A DNA stretch of 64,000 nucleotides. Origin: Opisthocomus hoazin. Its lineage: Eukaryota; Chordata; Aves; Opisthocomiformes; Opisthocomidae. The stretch lies in NCBI RefSeq assembly GCF_030867145.1, contig NC_134429.1, positions 16,280,615-16,344,614 of the forward strand, read 5' to 3'. Positions within the stretch are counted from its first letter, which is position 1; each line of letters opens with the position of its first letter. This document shows positions 42,659 through 53,400 of this stretch, piece by piece. The notes beneath the pieces were generated by a model that worked only from the letters and a program-made list of their open reading frames with translations, did no database searches and had not been told where the DNA came from. A program made the translations under genes and the position numbers.

Positions 42659-45164
42659 TCAGACGTACTCCCGCGCCGTCGAAGGCTGCGACTGCCGGTA
42701 GTACTGCTGTCCTCGCCGGTCCTTGGGTGGGCAGGAGCAGCACAGCAGGGACCCCCCCAGCACGGTGAGGCTGGCGGCCCCCCAGCCGACGAAGAGAGCT
42801 GAGCCGAACTCGTACCTGCGGCGAGAGAGAAAGAGGAGGGGGAGCATCAGGGAGGAGGGGGAAGAAAAGGCAGAGGTGCAAACTGAGACGGGCACAAGGA
42901 CACTCGAAGGCCATGGGTGACATCAAGGCAGATGTTGGGTCATCTTCTCTCTGACCATCCCCATCTTCCACGTTGTCCGAATCCAGCTACGAGGTTTCCC
43001 CGTGTTTTAATCCTCCCTTGGGCTGAAACTCCACTCGAGTGCTCTTACTCCATCCCAGAGTGAGGTTATTGGTGGCACCAGCTAAAGCTTTAGCATCAGG
43101 GAGATCTTCTGCAGCGCGGCAGCTGTGGGGTGGCCACAGGTCCCAGCCCGGCTGCCCGGCGCATCTACCCACAGCCCCGCATGTCGCCAAAACTGGCAAG
43201 GGAAGCTCCCGTGGGAAGCACAGGGACAAGCTGGGACTCGGGTAGAGCACCTCCCGAGCCGGGCTCTCACCTGGCGTTGACGGGGACGGTGCTCTCTCTG
43301 AAGAACTCGTAGGTCACCTGTGTTGCGTACAAGGACACGGCGGCCAACGTGCACAGACCTGGATGTCAAACGTTGAACATCAGCAACCCCCAGTCCATCC
43401 CCAAACCAGCCCCTCACCCTGTCTTCCACCAAACAGCTTTTAAAAGGTGTTTGAGGTCCTCTGCGTCAGAGAGGTGGCAAAGGCTGGAGCTGCCTTACCG
43501 GAGAGGACGAAGAGGACACCTCCAGCAACAGCGATGCGGCTCTTGGTGATGGGATCGTCTTCACCAACTTTGGTGCATTTCATGCCCACCACGCTCACGA
43601 TGATGCCGAAGAAACCCAGGAGGAGAGAAATCACCATGAGAGCCCGGGAGGTCTGGATGTGAACTGCAAAGGGCGGGAAGCAAAGCCGCTCGCCACCGTG
43701 TGCTTTCAGCCGCAGCCGGTCTCCGAAAGCAAGGTCACCTCGTCCCACGCTGGGGATGGACCTGTCCTTAACCCCGTCCTCGCTGCGTGGCTCCCTGCCA
43801 CCCCTTCCTCGCACGGCTGGTGGAAGCCGCACCTCAGCTCAGCTCAGGGCACTGCTCCCAACGCCTCCCCTGACCTTCCTCCCTGCCACACTCATCCTCG
43901 CCGTCATTTCCCGGGCTGGGGAACACCTTGCCCACAGCGGCACCACAAGTCCTCGAATGCCACGGGGTTGATGCCCAGTCCCCAGGGGCTGCGATGTCCC
44001 TGTGGGTCCCCAAACATGGTGCCCACCCTGAATCTCAAACTCACAGGGGCTGAAGGGGGTCTCAGACACAGAGAGGGGCTCAGACCCACGGGGTGGTGTG
44101 GGGAAGGGAGGCTTGGACCCACATTGTGGCTCAGCTCAGGGGAGGGGTAAAGGAGGGGGGCTCAGGGGCATGAGAGGGGCTCAGACCCATGGCTTGGCTG
44201 GGGGTGCAAGGAGGGCTCAGCCACCGGAGGGGCCAGAGCAGCACAGACCCCCGGGGTGCTCAGATGTGGGGATGGTACATATCTGTTGGGGGGGCTTAAA
44301 ACCCACAGAGGGGCTCATACCCAGGGGACAGGGGGTTCAAATACACAGAGAGGCTCAGATTCATGGCGGGGGGGGGGGGGGCTGAGTCCAACCCACAGAG
44401 GGGCTTCAACCCACGGGGTAGGGAGGCGACTGGGTCATACCCTCAGAGGGGCTCAGACCCGTACAGGGGGCGTCAAACCCTGAGAGGGGCTCAAACTCAT
44501 TTAGGGGGGGGTCATACCCTCAGAGGCTCAGACCCATACAGGGGGAGGGTGTCAAACACACAGAGGGGCTCAAAGCCATTGGGGGGGGGGTCACAGGGTG
44601 GCTCAGACCCATACGGGGGGGGGGGGGTGTCAAACCCACAGAGGGGCTCAGACCCATTTAGAGGGGGCTCAAACCCTCAGAGGGGCTCAGACCCACATGG
44701 GGGGAGGGTGTCAAACCCACAGAGGGGCCCAGACCCATTTAGGGGGGGTCAAACCCATATAAGGGGGTGAAACCCCTAGAGGGGCTCAGACCCGTTTAAG
44801 GAGGGGTGAAACCCACCGCGGGGCTCCGACCTGCACGGGGCAAGGCTCAGCAGCCCAGCGGAGCTCAGCCCCGCGGAGAAGCGGCTCTGTCCCCCGGCCC
44901 GCAGTGGGGCTCCGATCCCCGGGGGTCCCCCCGGCACCCACCGTCGAGGGAGAGGAGCGAGTCGTGGAGGCGGCACTGGACCTGCCCGGTGCTCTGCGCG
45001 GCGCAGCTCATCCACAGCCCCTCGTGCAGCCCCACCGCCGTGATGATGGCGTCCCCGGCGTACGAGCTCTGCCTCCACTGCGGCAGCGCGGCCGCCGCCA
45101 GCGCCGCCACCCACCCGCCCAGCGCCGCCAGGTACCCGGCCAGCTCCCGCGCCCCGCCGCCCAT
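42659..45164 (-). CDS. CLDN19: Claudin-19
   Basis: Tight-junction protein of kidney thick ascending limb, Schwann cells and retina in mammals (known). Four coding exons on the minus strand: 45164-44942, 43663-43499, 43358-43271, 42815-42659. The sum is 633 bases, giving 210 aa. The first exon (223 bases) and second (165 bases) have the sizes usual in claudin-1/7/19 genes. The first extracellular loop reads [20 protein letters not shown] then [18 protein letters not shown], with W30, GLW 49-51, C54 and C64, nearly identical to human claudin-19. Helix 2 is [20 protein letters not shown] and the fourth is [20 protein letters not shown]. The end AREYV is the PDZ-binding tail shared with human. 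The start ATG at 45164 is the first in frame with the exon. It lies within a C-rich repetitive promoter region. The adjacent claudin-16-like gene has the same orientation. Confidence 0.97.
44030..44830 (+). repeat. G-rich minisatellite in CLDN19 intron 1
   Basis: About twenty imperfect units of roughly 35-40 bases, typified by aacccacagaggggctcaga followed by cccatttagggggg. Runs of up to 14 G occur. The array stops about 110 bases before exon 1 (44942). The 136-residue open frame across it ([12 protein letters not shown]-type repeats) is a by-product. Confidence 0.9.
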
Positions 45165-45184
45165 CGCCGCCGGCCCCGCACAGC

Positions 45185-45700
45185 CCCGCACCACCCCGCA
45201 CCGCGCCGCGGTCCCCACCGCCCAGCCCCGCCCCCGGACACGCCCCCCGTCCAGCCCCAGTGCCCCTTCCCGGACACGCCACGCCCCCGCCCCGCCCTGG
45301 CCACGCCCCTCCATGCCAGCTCCCGCACCCCACCGCCTCGCCCCGTGCTCGCCACCGCCCAGCCCCGCCCCGGACACGCCCCCGGCCAGCCCCAGTGCCC
45401 CGCCCTGGCCCCGCCCCACCCTGGCCACACCCCGCCCCGCCCGGCCAAGCCCTGGCCACGCCCCTCCCAGCCACCTCCAGTGCCCCGCCCCACCCCACGC
45501 TCCCCACCGCCCAGCCCCGCCCCGGACAAGCCCCGCCCCCGGACTCGCCCTGCCCGGCCAGCCCCAGCGCCCCGCCACGCCCTGGCCACGCCCCGCCAGG
45601 CCCACCGCCCCGCCCCTCCCGGCTCCCCACCGCGCCACGCCCGGCCACGCCCCCCCGTCTACACCCCGGTCACGCCCCCTGACCACGCCCCAGCCTCGCC
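45185..45700 (-). repeat. C-rich repeat array upstream of CLDN19
   Basis: Irregular units of ccccgccc, ggccacgccc and cagccccagtgccc, starting 21 bases upstream of the CLDN19 ATG. The many ccccgccc/ccacgccc words are GC-box-like (SP/KLF family), so the array may supply promoter function; that is inference. Confidence 0.75.
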
Positions 45701-46170
45701 CCTTGGGAGATGGGGGGCGGGGGGGGGAAGATTTGAGTCGGAGGAGGGGATTTGGGGCTGGGAAGGGGAAAATTTGGGGTCTGGGAGGGGGGATTTGGGT
45801 CCCTGGGGAAGATTTGGGGTCTGGGGGGGAGGAGGTTGGGGTCTGGGGGGAGATTTGGGGTCAGGGGGGGCGGGTTGGGGTGGGGTGAGGGGCAGATTTG
45901 GGTCCCGAGTGGGAGATCTGGGGTAATTTGTGGCTTGGGGGGGGGGGATAGGTCCTGGGGAGAGGAGCTGGATCCGAGGAGGGGGAGATTTGGGGTGCGG
46001 AGGGGGACGTTTGGGTCCTGAGTGGGGGGATTTGGGGTCTGAGGGGGAGAGGACAGGGTTGGGGGGGGAGTGCGATTCGAGTCGTGGCGGGAAGATTTGG
46101 ATCCGGAGGGGGGAGATTTGGGGGACAGGGGGTTGTTTGGGTCATGAGGGAGATGGGGACCGACCAAGCG
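45700..46170 (+). repeat. G-rich tandem repeat upstream of CLDN19
   Basis: Repeats of ggagatttggggtctggggg and variants (gatttgggtcc), unit about 22-30 bases, about fifteen copies. It is next to the C-rich array. Dense G-tracts make G-quadruplex formation on the plus strand plausible. Confidence 0.85.
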
Positions 46171-47050
46171 ACAGTGAAGGGAGATGGGAAAACTGTGGGG
46201 GGTCCCCGAGGGAGTGGGAGCCCCCACCCCATCCACAACCCCCCGCACTCCTGCCACCAGCCAGGACCCCCCCTCCAGCCCCAGGGGCAGCTCCAGGAAT
46301 TTGGGGACGGGGGCCGTGCCCCCCACGCCGCCTGGCCTGACCCCGGCGTCTCCGCGGGGGGGAATCGGGGCGCCAACAAGAGCTGCCATTGACAGCGACG
46401 CAGGAGGGGGACACGGGCTGGGGGGGGACACAGGACACACACACGTGCCACCGCCCCGGTGACACCGAGCAACCCCGGGACCTGGCAATCGTTAACCGCC
46501 CCGGCCTCATCAGCAGTCCGCTCACGCGCGCGGCCGGCCGGGGTCGGACACCGGCATGGTGGGCAGCCACCAGCGGGACCATCCATCCACCCCGGAGGAG
46601 GCGGTCCCCCCCTGGACCCCCCCCCCTCCCACCCCGGCGCTGAACGGGACCTGCCCTACGCCCTCCCCAGATATTCCGGGGGCGCGGGGCTCCGGCGGCG
46701 CGGGGCAGGATTTATTTACTCACATTCCCGGCATGGTTATGGTAATGGCCAGGGCCCGACACCCGCGGGAACAATCCGGTGCCCTGTTCCGGGGTGCCAC
46801 CGGGCTCAATGTCCTTCTTGTTGCAAGGACGGTGTCCCCCCCACCCCCGACCCCGAAATCGTGGGGCCCTTCCCACGCCACCAGAGCGGGACGCAGGGGA
46901 TGCTGCGGGGCTTACGGCAGGGTCGCGGCGCCCGTGGGACCTGCTTCCCCCTCAAAAAAGTCCCCCTTGTCCCCCAGAATCCCACCGCCGGACAACGGGC
47001 AGTTGGGATGGGGGGCGCACAGCAGCCTCCAGCCCCCTGCCCAGCGAGCG
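46170..47050. other. CLDN19-P3H1 intergenic region
   Basis: GC-rich with runs of C. No exon recognised. A second tttatt (46713) could serve as a distal P3H1 polyadenylation signal. Confidence 0.45.
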
Positions 47051-47073
47051 ACTGCTTAGAAAAAAACCCCGCC

Positions 47074-47079
47074 TTTATT
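47074..47079 (-). terminator. P3H1 polyadenylation signal
   Basis: AATAAA on the minus strand about 345 bases after the P3H1 stop codon, giving a short 3' UTR. Confidence 0.7.
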
Positions 47080-47423
47080 CCCCCATTTTCTGCAGAAGGC
47101 ACTTAAATAGCCGCAGGTTCAGCCGAGCGGAAAGGCACGCGTCTGCTGCCGGGGCACCGAGTCCTCCCCCCCTCAAACAGCACCCCCCCCTTGTCCCCCA
47201 TGTCACCCCCCCCCACCCCGAGTCTCGGCGATACCCCCAGGTCAGCTCTGCCGGGGATGCTGGATGCCGCGGGGAGGGGCGCAGGGCAGCCCCCAGCTCC
47301 CCACCCCACGTTGTCCGGGGGTGGAGGGGGGTCCCGTCCGGCGGCCCCACGGCCGAGCAGCCCGAAGCCGCAGTGCTGGTGTCACTGGTCCCAGCTGGGA
47401 TGTCCTGGTCCCCGCGCGGGATG

Positions 47424-50400
47424 TCACAGCTCGTCCTTCCCCGCCGCGACAGCAGCCGGCGGTTCCCGCTCCGGCAGCAAATCCCCCTCTTCCGTGCCAA
47501 AAAGCATCTTGACCAGGTCATCCGCCTGCACGCGCTCCTGTGGGGCAGACCCACGGCGATAAGCACGGCCACCGTCCCCCCCAGACAACCCCTCCCCCAC
47601 CGCTGCCGGGGAGGGAGCTTACCCGCTCGCTGTGCCGCGGGTCCAGGGTGAACCAGAGAGCGATGGCGCAGCGCTGGCCCTTGGTCACGGCCTTCACCCC
47701 GTGGGGGTTCTCCGCGCCGGAGGAGAAGCCCACGGCACGGCCGCACTGCGGCCGAACCTCTGCCTGCGACGGACGGGAGACCCCGGTCAGGACGCAGCCG
47801 GTGGGCAGGGGGATGAGTTGGTCTCCCCCAACCCGACTCCGTCCCTCGCGGTGGCACAGGGGATGGGGCCAGCAAGCAGGAGCTGGGTTTGGTGCTGTGC
47901 ACGGATCCTCAAGGAGTTGAGCTACTTACGGTCTCGGTCTTGGCATCCAGCTCGGTGAAGTAGAAAGCTCCTCCTTCAAAGTCCCCATTGAGGTAGAGGA
48001 TGGCACTAAAGGAAGCAGGGGACAAGCAGAGGTGGCAACCATCACCATAGCTCCAGCAAGCAGGTGAGTCTGGAGCTCCCCCAACACCACGGCAAGAGCC
48101 AGAGGCAGCAGAGCCCAGCTGGGTTGCCCTCCCACCCTGCTCCTCCCAACCCAGGTGCCACCACGTCACGGTGCCCTCAGGTGGGGAAGCTCTGGCTGAT
48201 AGACAGCACCCGTACCTGTAATCCCGGAAGGTGTAGGCTGGAGGTTCCTTCACACACACCAGGGCCTCCGCGTTGAGGATGCAGTTGTCCACATGAACCT
48301 CGTGGCTGTTGTCATTCCGGCCTTCTTGCTTCTCTAGGGTGGAACGAGACCTGGCACGTAAGGACCCCTTTGTCCCTGCAGGGCCGGGGTCTGTCCCCAA
48401 GCACCATGTGCTTGGAGGTGACAAGAAAGTCATCTGTAGCCTAAAGCCCTGCCACTTGCTGGAGCATGGAGCATGAGAGGCCATTTGGGTGGCAAAAGCC
48501 TCCACTGACTTGTCCCATGGCATCTCCATGGCCCTCCAGGCACAGTCTCTCCCAGCACCCAATCCCAAATGCCTCCAAGTGCTGAAACCCTGCATGGCAC
48601 GAAGCCACCTGCCTCCTTGGAGGCAACCAACAGAGCCGCTCATCCCCCCAAACCGGGCTTAGGGACAAGCTCCTCACACCTTCCTTTTGGGAAAAAGAGC
48701 AGGTTGGGGAGCAGCAAGGAGGACTCCAAGGAAAGGTCTGAGACCAGACCATCCCAGCTGTTGGGAGAGGACCCAGGTTGGCGAGCAGCAAGGAGGTCTC
48801 CAAGGAAAGGTCTGAGACCAGACCACCTCAGCTGTTGGGAGAGGACCCAGACAGGATGAGAAGCTGGAGGAGACTTGTTTCTCCTCGGGTTGTGCTTCTC
48901 CGAGGCCATGCTCACCATCAATGGCCGTGCGGCACACCAGGTGGGAGTAGGAGAAGTGGAGTGGGACCTCCAGGCGGAAGTAAGACTCCATCATGTGCCG
49001 CACCTTCTCCGTCACGTTGTAGTAGAGGTAGGCGCTCTGCAGGGGCACCTTGCCCTCCTGGCCCAGCTGCAGGGGATGGAGAGGACACGGGCTCAGCCCC
49101 AGGCTGGCTGGGCAAGCACGGGCAGCTGCCTGCCCTCAACCCCACCATCCTTGCTTCCACAGCCTGCTTCTCCCCCCTCCCCGCAGCCACCCTCACCTTG
49201 AGGGCCTTGAGCACGGTCACGCCGTAGAAGGTCTCGCTGGGGGTGTGAGGAGAGGTCTTTCCACGATAGCCGTCCCCGGCGGAGGCAGCTGCCTGCAAAG
49301 CCCAATCGGTGTTACTGGTCCAGCTTCCGAGTGGCAGGATGGGACCCCTCGGCATCCCCGGCCCCATCCCTGCCCGCTCCTCCCGTCCCTGCGCTCACGT
49401 TGGTGAGTCTCTGCAGCTCCCGGCACTCCTCGGCGGAAAGGACCCCGTCCACCACGACGCGCTGGGAGCCGTTCAGGGTCTTGGAGTTCATGGTGACACT
49501 GGCTCCTTCGTACACCAAGGGACCACCTGTGGCACAAACGGGATCAGGAGGACACAGGGATGGGTGCGACCAACCCTGGGGTACAGTGGGTGCTCCTGCC
49601 ACCATCCATGTGGAAGGACCGCGAGCTGGCAGTGGGGACATGGAGGTCCCCATCCCGCCTCCCCTCCCAGCCCTCCGCACCTTCTCGGATGAACTTGCTC
49701 ATATCGGCAGACTCCTTGGCCTTCTCCTCCACCAGCGTCTCGATCTCCTTCATGAGGTTGCCGATCTCCTCCGAGATACGCGCCGCCGTCTCCCGCTCCA
49801 CCCTGGGCACACGGCAGCCATCAGCAATGCCGCCCCGCTGTCCCCATGTCAGGGACAAGGGCAGGACAAGTTGTCTCCAGGGGCCGGAGACAAAGCCCAA
49901 GGCTGGACAAAGTCATCTCAACACATCACTCCTTCTGAGCCACTTGGGATGACCTACCCAAACCCATCACCCCAAGGGCCGATGGGGAGCAAAGTTCTGC
50001 CCTCCAGCAGCCTCTTCCAGCCCCAGCATCAAAAAACCTCCCTGGCAGCAGCTCCATGGCCATGGCCTTTGGCCCAAACCCCATGGAGGGAGAGGGGTAC
50101 GTCCCACCGGTCCCCTGTGTCAGGTAGGCTTGGCCATCAGCTTGGGAGAGCACTCACTTCTGTTTCTCTCGCAGTCTTTTTGGTATCACCTCTTCGGGTG
50201 TCCATGTGTCCTGCAGTCAGAAGAACAACAACCTCAGGAGCTGGACAAGGATCTGGCTGGGATGCAAATGCCTCATCGCCTTCCCACCCCGCCACCGCAT
50301 CCAGCCTGGTCCAGCACCACTCACCGGGTCCACGAAGGGGATGCCGAAGACATCGTAGCTGAAGAAGAGCAGCTCCTTCTCCATCAGGCTTCGCTGGCGG

Positions 50401-53400
50401 TACGTCTGGATCTCCTGTGGCGAGGGGCAGAGGGACGGGGTGAGGGCATGGCACGAGGGCTTTGGAAAGACCCCGAGCGAGGGCAGGAGAGCGCAGGGTT
50501 TACATCATTCCCGCGGTCCTTGCTCCAGACCCGCAGCCCCGGTTTCCCCGTCCCTCTGGCAGCCGGGAAGCAAGTGGCTTTCCCCATCCTGCATGAACTT
50601 CCCTGTCCTGTGTGAGGACACAGGTCCAGGAGAGACAGAGGCACACGTGTGTCCCTCCTGCAGGAAGCACTTCAGAAGCAGATTCCCTTCCCTACTCCAG
50701 GTGATGTGGGGCAGAGACCTCCATCCCTGCCTACCACCACCCAGGCAGCACCCGAGCATCCAGGTCCAGCTATTTTAAAGCCCAAATCCTTTCTTTTTCA
50801 AGCAATTTCACTTCAGTTGTGGAATTGTGCAGCAGAGGTGGGCTCAGATCCTCCTAAAAAGTCTGTCCATCTGCCTCTCGTAGACCTCTCCCACAAGAGC
50901 TGGTCCACTTGTGCAAACCATCAAGCCTTCACTTGGCCAAAGACACTTTGCCAGTGATGCCTTTCAGTCTCTCAGCTATACTCCACCTTGTTGGGTCTTG
51001 CACCCAGCCATTCCTCTCCATCTTGTCACCGAAGGGTGGCTGGTCCAGAGCAGACCCGTCCAGAGCAGACCCCAAAAACCTCCGCAAAGGGAGGGGAGGA
51101 AACGTCCCTTGCAGGGCTCATCCCAGCCGGTCGCTCACCTCTCGGGGCTGGATGGGTCCTGCCAGGTTCTCCCCCAGGACAGCGGTGTAATAGGCCAAAT
51201 TCTGGTTCATCACCTCGTCGTTTGGGAAGAAGAGCAAGTAGGTTTTGGCGCATTCAATGGCTTTTTCATAATTCCCATCTGCAGAGAAGCGGGGCTGTTA
51301 CGGCAAGTCCAAGCGCATCAGAGACAGAGCAAACATGGATAAGGAGGAGAAACAAGGGAGAAAGTCCTTGTTGTTCTCCAAAGGGTCTCCCGAGTAGAGC
51401 AGATACCCTGGAGCATCGACTACTCCTGACAAAAAGGCAAAATTAAGAGTCTGAGGCGCTCTCCTGCCTCCGGACATCATCTCACCAGAAAACAGGGCCG
51501 CTTGCTTGGGTCATTTTCTTGCTCAGAAAACATCTTGAAGGCTATTTCGAGACAGCAAGAGGCAACCACTTCCAGGCTAACCTGCAATTTTCAGCCACTG
51601 GAGCACCCTGACCCACCTCCATCTACAGGGTTGCAACTTTTCGATCTTCTTGGACTTCACTTTTTTCCCCTCCCCTTTTGGAGAAATTTGCACAGAAACA
51701 GTTTAGATTTTTTCTAAAGAGGTGACTCAAAACCAAAATCGGGTATATTTGCCTGGGTTATAACTAAGTGTTCTGGAGGGGGAGGGTGTCTCCGTGGTTT
51801 GGAGCAAGAGGTGGACAGCTGACAGAAGAAAAACCAAATGCTTCTCTAGGTTGTTGTTTCACTCGGAAAGCAAAGTTGCCCAGGAATTCAGCATCTAAAG
51901 TGACGTGGAGGGTTCTTGCAACCAGGCGCAGCAAGACCCAGCTCTCCTGTGGCACATTTCACAGAATCCCAGCATGGTCGGGGTTGGCAGGGACCTCTGT
52001 GGGTCACCCAGTCCAACCCCCTGCCCAAGAAGGGTCACCCAGAGCAGGCTGCACAGCACCGTGTCCAGGTGGGTCTGGAATATGTCCAGAGAAGGAGACT
52101 CCACAGCCTCCCTGGGCAGCCTGGGCCAGGGCTCTGTCACCCTCAGAGGGAAGAAGTTCTTCCTCGGGTTCAGCTGGAGCTTCCTCTGCTTCAGTTTGTG
52201 CCCGTTGCCCCTTGTCCTGTCGCTGGGCACCACTGAACAGAGTCTGGCCCCATCCTCCTGACGCCCACCCTGCAGATATTTAGAGGCATTTCTAAGGTCC
52301 CCTTTCAGCCTTCTCTTCTCCAGGCTAAACAAGCCCAGCTCCCTCAGCCTCTCCTCGTAGGAGAGATGCTCCAGTCCCCTCATCATCCTCGTAGCCCTCG
52401 CTGGACTCTCTCCAGTAGCTCCTCAGGCTGGAGGAGCGGGGCCGTGTGAACCTCACGAAGATCAACAAGGTCAAGTGGAAGGTCCTGCACCAGTGTCAGT
52501 AAAGACTGGGGAATGGATGGGTTTAGGGCAGCCTTGTGGAGAACGACTTGGAGGTACTGGTGGATGAAAAATAGGACATGAGCCGGCAATGTGCGGTCGC
52601 AGCCCAGAAAGCCAAGAGTATCCTGGGCTGCATCCCAAGAAGCAGGGCCAGCTGGTCGAGGGAGGTGATGCTCCCCCTCTACACCATCCTCATGGATCCC
52701 ACCTGGAGTAAGTGCGTCCAGCTCTGGGGTCCACAGCACACAAGGACAGGGACCTGTTAGAGCGGGTCCAGAGTTGGGCCACAACAATGATCCGAGGGCT
52801 GGAACACCTCTCCTACGAGGAAAGGCTGAGAGTTGGGGTTGTTAGGCCTGGGGAAGAGAAGGCTCCAGGGAGACCTAAATGTGGCCTTTCCACAGATAAA
52901 GGGGGCTTACAAGAAAGATGGAGACAACTTTTTACCAAGGCTTGCAGTGACAGGACAAGGGGCAACAGACCTCAACTGAAAGAAGGTGAGTTTAGGTTGG
53001 CCAACAGGAGGAAATTTTTCATGATCAAGGTGGTGAGACAGCAGAACAGGTTGCCCAGAGAAGCTGCGGATGCCCCATCACGGCAAGTGTTCGAGGTCAG
53101 GTTGGACAGGGCTTTGAGCAACCTGATCTAGCGCTAGATGCCCCTGCATCTTGGGTTGGACTAGATGATCTTTGAAGGTTCCTTCCCAACCCAAATCATT
53201 CTGTGAGTCTATGATTTCTGCCCGCGAAGAACGGCTGGTGCAGACCACGATGTCCAGTGCCCGTGGCCAACCAAGGATGGGGCAACGAGCTGCTTACTGT
53301 TGTAGTAGGCAAACTGCAGGTAGTTGAAGTGCGAGGGCAGGAAATCCTCCAAGGGCTTCTCCCGGCCGGGCTGCGAGGCCAGCTCCGTAACGCAGCCCTG

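Noticed and set aside
44030-44830. Regularly spaced repeats resembling a CRISPR array
   Set aside because: Units are imperfect, contiguous and lack unique spacers; this is a vertebrate minisatellite.
44806-45926. Long Pro/Ala/His-rich open frames upstream of CLDN19
   Set aside because: They are by-products of the C-rich array and are antisense to CLDN19 exon 1.
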